Source: JALQUL01 sp964556425 (GTDB lineage Bacteria; Pseudomonadota; Gammaproteobacteria; Burkholderiales; Burkholderiaceae_C). From it: a DNA stretch of 64,000 bases. This document shows, piece by piece, positions 34,628 to 42,463 of the stretch (the stretch's first letter is position 1; each line of letters begins with the position of its first letter). A program made the position numbers and the translations under genes. The stretch lies in contig CAZKWC010000006.1 in NCBI GenBank assembly GCA_964556425.1, positions 15,782 through 79,781 on the forward strand, written 5' to 3'. The notes beneath the pieces are model-generated. The model saw only the letters and a list, made by a program, of their open reading frames with translations. It made no database searches and was not told the origin of the DNA.

Positions 34628-36148
34628 TTATTCAACTTGCAAATTTTTGGGGTCGGTATAAATGACTCGGTATTGTTCAAAATCAATGGTGTCTGACTTT
34701 TCAATTGATTTTTGATCTTGCAAAGATTGCTCTGCCATTTGTGAAAATTCGCTAGCCAAAGTTTGATCTAAACTTTGTTCTTTAAAATAACGGTGAGTGG
34801 TTTGCGACTGTGCAAGCGTAAAAGCATTAAATGAGCCATTAAAACTATTTTGAATGCTTGCTAAGACGCGTGCAGAGGGAAGCTGATCGGGTTGTAGGGC
34901 TAATTCTTTTAAAGCAGCTAAAGTGCTTTGGTAAGGGCTATTGTCTAGACCTTGATCTAGATTTTGTGCAATGTCTTGGCAGTCGTTTAAAATTTCTAAA
35001 ACCCAAGTGCTTAACTTGATAGCTTGACCATTTTTAGAAAGTTGCAAGCCAGGCTCTCGGCCACGACTAGCCACCAAGTGTTGGTTCTGAGCAAGGTCAG
35101 CAATTTCTTCTGGGCTATCGGGTGGGCTATCTTGTAAATGGCATAACAATAAAAACATATCCACAAAACGGCTGGTGTGTTCGTCAATGCCTACTTTAAT
35201 AAAGGGGTCTAAATCGAGGCAACGCACTTCAATGTACTCCACTCCTCGTTCACGCAGGGCGTGTAAAGGACGCTCACCCGAGCGAATAGTACGTTTTGGT
35301 CGAATACTGCCGTAGTATTCATTTTCGATTTGTAAAAGACTGGTGGCAAGCTGATTGTATTCACCGCCTAAGTTTTGAATGCCTATTTTTTCATATTGTG
35401 GGTAATCTTGGGTAAGTGCTTTTTCAAGTGATGCTGCATACGCTTCAAGGTGGTTAAAGCTAGCGGCAATAGAGGCCTGAGCTTCACTTTGATAACCCAA
35501 TTTACCCATACGTAAAGAAGTGGCAAATGGTAAATACAAAGTGTCTTCACTTAGCGTTTGCAAACCATGATTACGCCCTTGCACAAAACATTTAGACACC
35601 GCAGGTGAAGCTCCAAATAAATAAAGCAAAACAAAAAATTGTCGTCTAAAATTTCTAATAATGGCGAAATAATCTTGGGTGTTTAAGCCCTCTAGTGACC
35701 AGTTGTAGTGAATGCCAGAAATCGTTTGCATTCTTCTGCCATAGCGGTGACCCAATCCCATACGATAAACACTTTTAGCCCTTGCCACATTGGAAGTGCC
35801 ATACCTAGCTAAGGGAATGGTTTCATCGGTGGGTAATTTACAGGGCATGCTAGAGACCCACATTTTTTCATCCGATAGGCCATTAAAACAAACTTGGTGT
35901 AATTGATGCAATTGAGCTAAACATGACTCTACACTAGGATGAACACCGGTAATGAGTTCGAGTTGCGACTCGCTGTAGTCAGTTGTAATATGCGGGTGGG
36001 TAAGGGCAGAACCTAAAGCAATTGGATGAGGACTTAAGGCCAAAGCGCCGTTATCTAAAACACGTAAACTTTCTTTTTCTATTCCACGAGACATCTTTTT
36101 TACTGTGGTGGCGTTAATAGCATTGATGCGTTGGTTCAAAGATGTCAT
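34628..36148 (-). CDS. gshA: Glutamate-cysteine ligase, gamma-proteobacterial type
   Basis: First step of glutathione synthesis: ATP-dependent coupling of glutamate and cysteine. The 506 residues start MTSLNQRINAIN; the conserved blocks RGIEKESLRV, TTDYSESQLELITG, GIHYNWSL, RTIRSGERPLHALRERGVEYIEVRCLDLDPF and AFTLAQSQTTH follow. Length and blocks fit the E. coli GshA family (518 residues) rather than the plant-like type. A CoA-transferase-like gene lies upstream on the same strand at 68 bases. Confidence 0.95.
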   Translation of the reverse strand: MTSLNQRINAINATTVKKMSRGIEKESLRVLDNGALALSPHPIALGSALTHPHITTDYSESQLELITGVHPSVESCLAQLHQLHQVCFNGLSDEKMWVSSMPCKLPTDETIPLARYGTSNVARAKSVYRMGLGHRYGRRMQTISGIHYNWSLEGLNTQDYFAIIRNFRRQFFVLLYLFGASPAVSKCFVQGRNHGLQTLSEDTLYLPFATSLRMGKLGYQSEAQASIAASFNHLEAYAASLEKALTQDYPQYEKIGIQNLGGEYNQLATSLLQIENEYYGSIRPKRTIRSGERPLHALRERGVEYIEVRCLDLDPFIKVGIDEHTSRFVDMFLLLCHLQDSPPDSPEEIADLAQNQHLVASRGREPGLQLSKNGQAIKLSTWVLEILNDCQDIAQNLDQGLDNSPYQSTLAALKELALQPDQLPSARVLASIQNSFNGSFNAFTLAQSQTTHRYFKEQSLDQTLASEFSQMAEQSLQDQKSIEKSDTIDFEQYRVIYTDPKNLQVE

Positions 36149-36215
36149 AAAAAATTACGGTAAAAATGTCTGTAAATAAAAAGAACCCAATAAGTGGGTT
36201 CATAAAGCAGCTTCT

Positions 36216-37124
36216 TTATTTGAGGGTATGAAGCGGAATATCAAGGGTATGGGCAATGTTTTCTAGTTGGCTGCAACTATGAAGTGCGACCCATTTTGCA
36301 ATAGTTTCATGCATAGAAGATTGCATTATCTGTGCAATCGCAGAAGGTTCTTGTCCTGCCGCTTGTAAAAGGCGCAGTGCAAAATGAGGTTCTAGGGCAG
36401 CAATTGCCACTCGTCCATCTAAACAAGCATATACATTGTAACCTGCATGTCCTCCGCCTACCGCCTTGCCAGGGGTGGTTAAACCCCAATGCCTTGGTAG
36501 CGCTAAATAAGCGGCTGCGTCTGACAGAGCAATCTCTTTGTATTGACCAGCTGCTACTTCGCTTGACGAGCTATTTTTTTGTTGAGCCAACAAGAGCTGT
36601 AAAACAGCTTCGGTGGTGAGTAAAGAGCCCGCCATATCAGCATATAAAGAGGGTGGCAAATTGAGCCCAGTAATTAAATCATTTTCCGCCATATAGGTTA
36701 AATCATGACCCGGTTCTTCGGCTCTAGCACCAGGAGAGCCTACTATAGCGATTTGATTGAGATGGGGATAACGTTGATGCAAAGTTTCCCAATCAAGGCC
36801 TAATTTGCGCATAGCAGAAGGCCTAAAGGAGGTTATTAGGATATGACTTTGCGACAGCTCTTGATGGAGGGTGTTTTGGCCATCAGTAGATTTCAGGTCT
36901 GCTACTACTAATCTAACCCCTTGGTGCATGGTCTGGTAGGCATTAGGCTGATAACTGCCCATTGGGTCGCCCGAGCTATTATGCGGTAAATTGGCTGGGG
37001 GCTCTAATTTGACACATTCAGCCCCCATTTGCTGACAGCGCATAAGGGCGGCAGGGCCAGGCAAATTAAGGGCTAAACTAAGAATTCGAATTCCGCTTAA
37101 GACAGGTGTGTTGTGACTCATCAT
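36216..37124 (-). CDS. CaiB/BaiF (family III) CoA-transferase-like protein, short
   Basis: Family III CoA-transferases move CoA between carboxylic acids through an aspartyl-CoA intermediate. The 302 residues contain the N-terminal GIRILSLALNLPGPAALMRCQQMGAECVKLEPP, VVADLKSTDGQ and HDLTYMAENDLITG, where the Asp is the likely nucleophile. Full family members have about 380-400 residues, so this is a short form. It resembles alpha-methylacyl-CoA racemase-type relatives, which are shorter than classical transferases. Function as racemase or transferase is not settled. Confidence 0.82.
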   Translation of the reverse strand: MMSHNTPVLSGIRILSLALNLPGPAALMRCQQMGAECVKLEPPANLPHNSSGDPMGSYQPNAYQTMHQGVRLVVADLKSTDGQNTLHQELSQSHILITSFRPSAMRKLGLDWETLHQRYPHLNQIAIVGSPGARAEEPGHDLTYMAENDLITGLNLPPSLYADMAGSLLTTEAVLQLLLAQQKNSSSSEVAAGQYKEIALSDAAAYLALPRHWGLTTPGKAVGGGHAGYNVYACLDGRVAIAALEPHFALRLLQAAGQEPSAIAQIMQSSMHETIAKWVALHSCSQLENIAHTLDIPLHTLK

Positions 37125-37386
37125 ATCGTTTAAAAAACTAAAAGGACTCTAATTGACTACGATTGAGCTGTTTTTGTCAATCAATTAAATTACTGTTATA
37201 TAATAGTGGCAAGTCAAATAGATGACTTAGTACGGGGGCTTGCTAAATTTTTGAATTTTTTTAGATTTCAAAAAATTAACAAAAAAGTCGTGCTATAATT
37301 TATTTCTCAAGTAAGTGAGCTTCTTTTGTCTCTCTTACAAGTATTTAAAAAATAACAATTTTTTTAAATAATATACATTTTAGGTG

Positions 37387-37392
37387 TATAAT
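37387..37392 (+). promoter_or_regulatory. -10 box of tRNA-Pro promoter
   Basis: TATAAT ends 10 bases before the tRNA-Pro 5' end, the same geometry as at tRNA-Lys. The -35 region (about 37364, TTAAAT) is weak. The preceding 37125-37380 is very AT-rich and without genes. Confidence 0.6.
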
Positions 37393-37402
37393 ATAAACAG
37401 TT

Positions 37403-37479
37403 CGGAGTGTGGCGCAGTCTGGTAGCGCACCTGGTTTGGGACCAGGGGGTCCAAGGTTCGAATCCTTGTACTCCGACCA
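37403..37479 (+). tRNA. tRNA-Pro (anticodon UGG)
   Basis: 77 bases with encoded CCA. Acceptor CGGAGTG pairs with TACTCCG, allowing one wobble. The D-arm is GGCGCAGTCTGGTAGCGC; the anticodon loop TTTGGGA gives TGG. The C1-G72 pair is the usual tRNA-Pro identity feature. A terminator-like hairpin follows 11 bases later. Confidence 0.97.
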
Positions 37480-37490
37480 TAATTTCTTAC

Positions 37491-37517
37491 AAAAAAGCTC
37501 ACCTGGTGGGCTTTTTT
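37491..37517 (+). terminator. Terminator-like hairpin between tRNA-Pro and tRNA-Arg
   Basis: A 12-bp stem (AAAAAAGCTCAC with GTGGGCTTTTTT, one G-U pair), a 3-base loop and six T. It ends 5 bases before the tRNA-Arg 5' end. Confidence 0.8.
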
Positions 37518-37522
37518 CGTAT

Positions 37523-37599
<77 letters not shown>

Positions 37600-38091
37600 A
37601 ATTCTCTTGCACTATTTACTTCCCCATCTTTCTTCTTCATCATTTTTCGATGAATTATTCTCCGCTTTCTTTGCTTTTTCCACTATCATGCGTTTGCTTT
37701 CATGGCCTACGATACGTGTGATATAAAAACTGTTTCAATTTTTATCAGTAGCCTCTTGCCTACAATTTTTTAATAATTTAATATTACGCAAAAAAGTAGT
37801 TGTATGTTTTAATAAAAGAAGTTTTAAAATTCTTTAAAAAGTTAATTGCGTTTAGTCAGTTTTTTTAAAACACTACTTTATTCCACGGGTTTTGACAGTT
37901 AATTTGTAAATTACAACTTCTGTCACGATATTTCTTTCAATTATTTATTAGTAATTCGACCACGCAGCGAAATTAAAACTTATAATTTAACCCATAATAA
38001 GTTTTATAATCGATTTCAGCTTGGGCTTCATCTCCCAAATTTTAATTCAGCAAGAACATTCAAGTTTAAGCACTCACTCACAGCAACAACT
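37600..38091. other. Gene-free region upstream of the LuxR gene
   Basis: About 490 AT-rich bases. No gene and no integrase remnant were seen next to the tRNA. The right end has a palindrome and -10-like boxes that probably drive the luxR-type gene. Confidence 0.5.
37975..38010 (+). promoter_or_regulatory. Perfect 9-bp inverted repeat overlapping putative luxR promoter
   Basis: AAAACTTAT (37975-37983) and ATAAGTTTT (37997-38005) form a dyad with a 13-base spacer. A TATAAT at 38005-38010 overlaps the right arm and could be the -10 box, 81 bases before the ATG; another TATAAT starts at 37981 in the left arm. This is a good position for a repressor or autoregulatory LuxR site, though the spacing differs from a classical 20-bp lux box. 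Confidence 0.45.
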
Positions 38092-38835
38092 ATGCCATAC
38101 GAGGCGGATTATCAGTTACTTGCAATTATTGCTTCATCAGCCAACCTACATGATTTGGCTGATGCGCTGTTACCTGTCGCTCACATTTTAGAGTGCAAGG
38201 ATTTTAGTTTAGTATTAAACTGTCAGCGCCCTCTGGTGCCCGATTTGTTTTACGCCTTTTCGTCAAATGCGCAATGGGCTCAAATTTATTTACAAAATGA
38301 TCTTCACAAAGAAGATCCCATCTTGCATAAATCTCTCGATCAACCGCTTGCATTTATCTGGACTCATGACCACCAACCTCAAATCGAAAGTCAATTTTGG
38401 TCGCTCACTCAAGTTTTCAATTTTGAAAACGGCTACGCCATACCTGTCAATTTTGGTTCGCAATGGAAGGGGTACATCAGTTTTAATAGTCCTAAACCAG
38501 TAAGCACATCACTACTAACCGACTCTCTCATTCATAAATGGTTAAATAGTGTGGTTGCAGGCGTGCATCACATGCTAATGCAAAAGGTTTTACCCCATGT
38601 AATGGCCGAAGCTGTACCAAAACTCAGTAAAAGAGAAATAGAGTGCTTAGGCTGGGCTGCAAGTGGTAAAACCTCTTGGGAAATTGCTGGCATCATGACT
38701 CTTTCCGAAGCCACAGTGGTGTTTCACCTTAATAATCTCATTAGAAAACTCAAGGTCAAAAATCGTACCCAAGCCATAGCAGTAGGTATGTCGCTTGGTT
38801 TATTGGCACAACATAAAGTCACTCATCAAATTTAA
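38092..38835 (+). CDS. LuxR-family regulator with AHL-binding domain (LuxR solo)
   Basis: The 247 residues have an N-terminal autoinducer-binding domain and a C-terminal LuxR helix-turn-helix. The five pocket residues of TraR (W57, Y61, D70, P71, W85) are present at identical relative spacing as W62, Y66, D75, P76 and W90; G114 probably matches G113 with a four-residue gap. The DNA-binding domain is LSKREIECLGWAASGKTSWEIA with VVFHLNNLIRKLKV. No luxI-type synthase occurs in the window, so it may sense foreign signals or pair with a distant synthase. No ribosome site is evident. A terminator follows. Confidence 0.9.
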   Translation: MPYEADYQLLAIIASSANLHDLADALLPVAHILECKDFSLVLNCQRPLVPDLFYAFSSNAQWAQIYLQNDLHKEDPILHKSLDQPLAFIWTHDHQPQIESQFWSLTQVFNFENGYAIPVNFGSQWKGYISFNSPKPVSTSLLTDSLIHKWLNSVVAGVHHMLMQKVLPHVMAEAVPKLSKREIECLGWAASGKTSWEIAGIMTLSEATVVFHLNNLIRKLKVKNRTQAIAVGMSLGLLAQHKVTHQI

Positions 38836-38863
38836 AGCACTTCACAGCTACTTTAAAATGAAA

Positions 38864-38899
38864 CAAAAAAGCCAAGCACAAATGTTGCTTGGCTTTTTA
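38864..38899. terminator. Bidirectional terminator after the luxR-type gene
   Basis: A 13-bp stem (AAAAAGCCAAGCA / TGCTTGGCTTTTT) with a 7-base loop, shared with the convergent acyl-CoA dehydrogenase gene. Confidence 0.9.
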
Positions 38900-38970
38900 C
38901 TTGATTTTATCTTCAGCTTGCCTAATAGTAAGCCGTAAAAAACAGGCTTACCACTAAGTTCACTTTAGTT

Positions 38971-40245
38971 TTAACAACCTCTGGTAATTGGCATTTCTAC
39001 TGCAGGATTGTTAGGGCTATATTTACCCAATTCAAGTTTAGCAATGGCATTGCGGTGAACTTCATCTGGACCATCTGCAAAACGAAGGGTTCTGGCATTG
39101 GCATAAGCACTAGCCAATGGGAAATCATCACATAAACCACCACCACCATGCACTTGAATGGCCCAATCAATCACTTGGCAAGCCATATTAGGTGCTACTA
39201 CTTTAATCATGGCAATTTCTGATTTGGCCACTTTATTACCAGCGGTATCCATTAACCATGCTGCTTTTAAAGTAAGCAAACGTGCCATGTCAATTTGGCA
39301 ACGAGCTTCTGCAATACGCTCTTGGGTAACCGTTTGGGTAGAAACCGCTTTACCAAAAGCAACTCGACTGCTGGCGCGTCTGCACATGAGTTCAAGGGCT
39401 CGTTCTGCTAATCCAATTAAACGCATGCAATGATGAATACGCCCTGGGCCTAAGCGACCTTGGGCAATTTCAAAACCTCTACCTTCACCCAATAAAATAT
39501 TGGAGGCAGGTACTCTGACGTTTTCAAAATACATTTCAACATGGCCATGTGGGGCATCGTCATAACCAAATACAGTAAGAGGTCTGACGATTCTAATACC
39601 AGGTGTGTTAGCGGGCACTAAAACCATACTTTGTTGTGAGTGACGAGCCGCTTCTGGATCGGTTTTCCCCATTACGATAAAAATGGCACAACGTGGGTCA
39701 CCGGCTCCAGAAATCCACCATTTATGTCCGTTAATTACATATTCATCGCCATCGCGTTCAATGCGAGTGGAAATATTGGTGGCATCACTAGAGGCTACCT
39801 CTGGTTCAGTCATAGCAAATGCGGATCGGATTTCTCCCGCTAACAAAGGTTTTAACCAGCGCTCACGGTTTTCTTCAGAGCCGTAGCGGGCAATAGTTTC
39901 CATATTGCCAGTGTCAGGAGCAGAACAATTAAACACTTCACTAGACCAAGGTACTCTGCCCATAATTTCAGCTAGAGGTGCATATTCTTGATTGGTTAAA
40001 CCAGCACCCTCGACACCTGCAGCAGCGGCCGAATCAACGGGTAAAAATAAATTCCAAAGGCCCTGTTCTTTTGCTTTCTTTTTCAGTTCCTCTATGGTTT
40101 GCAATGGCGTCCAACGTTTGTTATTTTGTGTGTTTTCAAGCAATTCTTTTTCAACTAAGGCTTCAGCAGGATAAATATAATCGTGCATAAATTGATTGAG
40201 TTTGGCTTGAAGCTCTTTTGTTTTGGGTGAATAATCAAAATCCAT
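38971..40245 (-). CDS. Acyl-CoA dehydrogenase, ACAD10/11-like
   Basis: The 424-residue enzyme has MDFDYSPKTKELQAKLNQFM, FAMTEPEVASSDATNI, INGHKWWISGAGDPRC, GRIHHCMRLIGLAERALELM and the C-terminal QVHGGGGLCDDFPLA and RFADGPDEVHRN. The TEPEVASSDATN and WWISGAGDPRC segments are those of the ACAD10/ACAD11/FadE2 branch. Its operon partner is a phosphotransferase-like kinase 81 bases upstream; in animals the two domains are fused in ACAD10/11, which act on 4-hydroxyacyl-CoAs through a phosphorylated intermediate. AGGAAA precedes the ATG. Confidence 0.9.
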   Translation of the reverse strand: MDFDYSPKTKELQAKLNQFMHDYIYPAEALVEKELLENTQNNKRWTPLQTIEELKKKAKEQGLWNLFLPVDSAAAAGVEGAGLTNQEYAPLAEIMGRVPWSSEVFNCSAPDTGNMETIARYGSEENRERWLKPLLAGEIRSAFAMTEPEVASSDATNISTRIERDGDEYVINGHKWWISGAGDPRCAIFIVMGKTDPEAARHSQQSMVLVPANTPGIRIVRPLTVFGYDDAPHGHVEMYFENVRVPASNILLGEGRGFEIAQGRLGPGRIHHCMRLIGLAERALELMCRRASSRVAFGKAVSTQTVTQERIAEARCQIDMARLLTLKAAWLMDTAGNKVAKSEIAMIKVVAPNMACQVIDWAIQVHGGGGLCDDFPLASAYANARTLRFADGPDEVHRNAIAKLELGKYSPNNPAVEMPITRGC

Positions 40246-40323
40246 AATAGATGTTTCCTGTAAAATAAAAGTGAGCGCTTAAAAGTGAAGTCAGATGGAA
40301 AAAAGGTATTTATAAAGAGGGGA

Positions 40324-41427
40324 TTAACTAGATTTTTTGGCCTGTGATTGGCAGGCGAATTGCCAAGCCAATTGGGCTAATTGCCTCACGCCTTGACTAG
40401 AGCCGGCTGCTTGATCACTCGAGGCCATACCTTGCTGAGCCCGCTTGGCAATTCCTTGCAAAATAGCGGCTATACGAAATAAGTTGTAGGCCATATAAAA
40501 ATTCCAATCGGCTTTTAGCTCTTGTGCGGTACAAAATTGGGTACGTTCACAATAGGCCTGTATGTAATCGTCTTCACTAGGAATGCCCAGTGCTTGATGG
40601 TCTAAACCGCCAATGCCTCTAAAGGCGCCAGGTGGAATATGCCAAGCCATTGCATGATAACTAAAGTCAGCAAATGGATGACCTAGTGTAGAAAGTTCCC
40701 AATCTAAAATGGCTAAAACTTTGGGCTCGGTGGGATGAAACATTAGGTTATCAAGCCTAAAGTCACCATGCACAATACTGCTTAATTTTTCATCTTTTGC
40801 TTGCTCTGGAATGTTGCCTGGCAACCATGCCATGAGCTGGTCCATTTCAGTAATAGGCTCGGTTATAGAGGCTACATATTGTTTACTCCAACGACCAATT
40901 TGTCTTTCAAAATAATTGCCAGGTTTGCCATAATCCGCAAGGCCACAGGCTTGTACATTGACTTTGTGCAAAGTGGCAATCACTCGGTTCATTTCTTGGT
41001 AGATTTCTCCTCTTTGTTGTTCGGTCATGCCTGGTAAAGCCTGATCCCAAAGTATTCTGCCTTTAACAAACTCCATAATATAAAAGGCTCTACCAATGAC
41101 GGATTCATCCTCGCAAATTGCCAGCATTTTAGCGACTGGAACATCGGTAGAACCTAGGGCTGACATGACTTTATATTCTCGTTCTATGGCATGAGCAGAG
41201 GGTAATAATTTAGCCACTGGTCCAGGCTTGGCTCGCATCACATAGGTCATATGAGGCGTTACTAATTGATAAGTAGGGTTGGATTGTCCACCTTTGAACA
41301 TTTCAACTGTTAATGGTCCCTCAAAACCTGCTAGATTTTGTTCTAACCATTGTGTTAGAGCAACTACATCAAAACGATGTTTTTCAGACACTGAACGAGT
41401 GCCAACAAATTGATCAAAACCAGTCAT
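40324..41427 (-). CDS. APH-like phosphotransferase, ACAD10/11 kinase-domain type
   Basis: Aminoglycoside-phosphotransferase-fold kinase, 367 residues from the ATG at 41427. The N-lobe has FKGGQSNPTYQLVT and YVMRAKPGP; the catalytic loop is VHGDFRLDNLMFHP and the metal Asp lies in ILDWELSTLGHPFADF. This signature is characteristic of the kinase domain of ACAD10/11 and of LvaA, which phosphorylates 4-hydroxyacyl-CoA. Its tight linkage with the dehydrogenase supports that role over antibiotic resistance. Confidence 0.88.
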   Translation of the reverse strand: MTGFDQFVGTRSVSEKHRFDVVALTQWLEQNLAGFEGPLTVEMFKGGQSNPTYQLVTPHMTYVMRAKPGPVAKLLPSAHAIEREYKVMSALGSTDVPVAKMLAICEDESVIGRAFYIMEFVKGRILWDQALPGMTEQQRGEIYQEMNRVIATLHKVNVQACGLADYGKPGNYFERQIGRWSKQYVASITEPITEMDQLMAWLPGNIPEQAKDEKLSSIVHGDFRLDNLMFHPTEPKVLAILDWELSTLGHPFADFSYHAMAWHIPPGAFRGIGGLDHQALGIPSEDDYIQAYCERTQFCTAQELKADWNFYMAYNLFRIAAILQGIAKRAQQGMASSDQAAGSSQGVRQLAQLAWQFACQSQAKKSS

Positions 41428-41520
41428 AAAACAGCAATTCAAAATGAAAATAGAGAGTTAGAAGATTAATTTTGATACCAATCAGATATCAATTAACTGG
41501 TAACTAACTAGCTATTGGTT

Positions 41521-41562
41521 AAAAAAAAAGACTCATTCCTAGTGAACTAGAAAATGAGTCTT
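41521..41562 (-). terminator. Intrinsic terminator of the crp/fnr-type gene
   Basis: A 10-bp stem (AAGACTCATT / AATGAGTCTT) with a partly paired inner loop. On the minus strand a run of nine T follows. Confidence 0.88.
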
Positions 41563-41630
41563 GCGAATAAGGTTTACTACTTTTTGAACAAAAGTAGTGA
41601 CCTTGTTAAAACAAAAATGAGCTAAAAAAT

Positions 41631-42350
41631 TTAATCGTTGAGCTCCACAATACGCATCAGTCGCTCGCGATCTCGAATGACTAAACCATTGGCTTCTACC
41701 CGTATTGCTTCTTCCCGCTCCATGGCCTTTAGCTCTTGGTTGACCCTCTGACGAGATGCTCCCACTAGCTGTGCTAATTCTTCTTGAGCTAGCTGCAAAC
41801 TGATTCGAATCTCGTGATGATTGGATAAGCTTGGTACGCCATAACTGCGTACCAAATGCAATAATTGTTTGGCCAAGCGAGAGCGTAGCGGTAGGGTGTT
41901 GAGGTCTTCTACTAGGCCATAAAGTTGGCGAATTCGGCGCGATTGCAAACGAAGCATAGCGTCGTAGAACTCTACATGAGTAGCTAAAATTTTGCGAAAA
42001 TCGGCTGTTGCCACACATAAAATGGTGCAGTCCCCGTGTGCGTAGGCATCGTGTGTTCGACGGTCTCCATCGAGAATCGACACATCGCCAAACCAAATCC
42101 CAGGCTCGACATAGGTGAGTGTAATTTGTTTGCCAGAAATAGAAATAGAACTGACACGCACGGCCCCCTTGGCACAAGCAATCCATGAATCGGGTGGATC
42201 GCCACGTGCTGCAATTATTTGACCATCTTTGTATCTGCGAACAAATGCACATCGGAGAATATCGTGACGTAATGAAGGGGAAAGGGTAGAAAACCATCGA
42301 CCTGCGTTGATGGCTTCTCTTTCCTCTATAGTAAGCATTGGTTCGTGCAT
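41631..42350 (-). CDS. Crp/Fnr-family transcriptional regulator
   Basis: The 239 residues combine an N-terminal cyclic-nucleotide-binding-like beta-roll (residues about 30-140, ARGDPPDSWIACAKGAVRVSS, PGIWFGDVSILDGDRRTHDAYA) with a long dimerisation helix and a C-terminal winged helix (LQLAQEELAQLVGASRQRVNQELKAM). No N-terminal Cys cluster of FNR type is present, so oxygen sensing by iron-sulfur is unlikely, and the cAMP site is incomplete. It stands between the ACAD11-like operon and the hydroxyacyl-CoA dehydrogenase on the same strand and may control one of them, but the terminator separates it from the former. Confidence 0.87.
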   Translation of the reverse strand: MHEPMLTIEEREAINAGRWFSTLSPSLRHDILRCAFVRRYKDGQIIAARGDPPDSWIACAKGAVRVSSISISGKQITLTYVEPGIWFGDVSILDGDRRTHDAYAHGDCTILCVATADFRKILATHVEFYDAMLRLQSRRIRQLYGLVEDLNTLPLRSRLAKQLLHLVRSYGVPSLSNHHEIRISLQLAQEELAQLVGASRQRVNQELKAMEREEAIRVEANGLVIRDRERLMRIVELND

Positions 42351-42463
42351 AGTCTGTCTTTTGTGTGACTGTAATCAGTACGGGTTGAAAATGCAAAATA
42401 AAGAGCCATCGTCTTAAAGGAATTCTTGCAGTCCTTGAAGGCGATAGCCCAAAGATGTCAATA

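Noticed and set aside
37600..38091. tRNA-Arg as an integration site for a mobile element
   Set aside because: No integrase gene, no repeat of the tRNA 3' end and no change in base composition was found downstream.
40324..41427. Aminoglycoside resistance kinase
   Set aside because: The HGDFRLDN and LDWELSTLGHP motifs and the dehydrogenase neighbour place it with ACAD10/11-type kinases, not with antibiotic-modifying enzymes.
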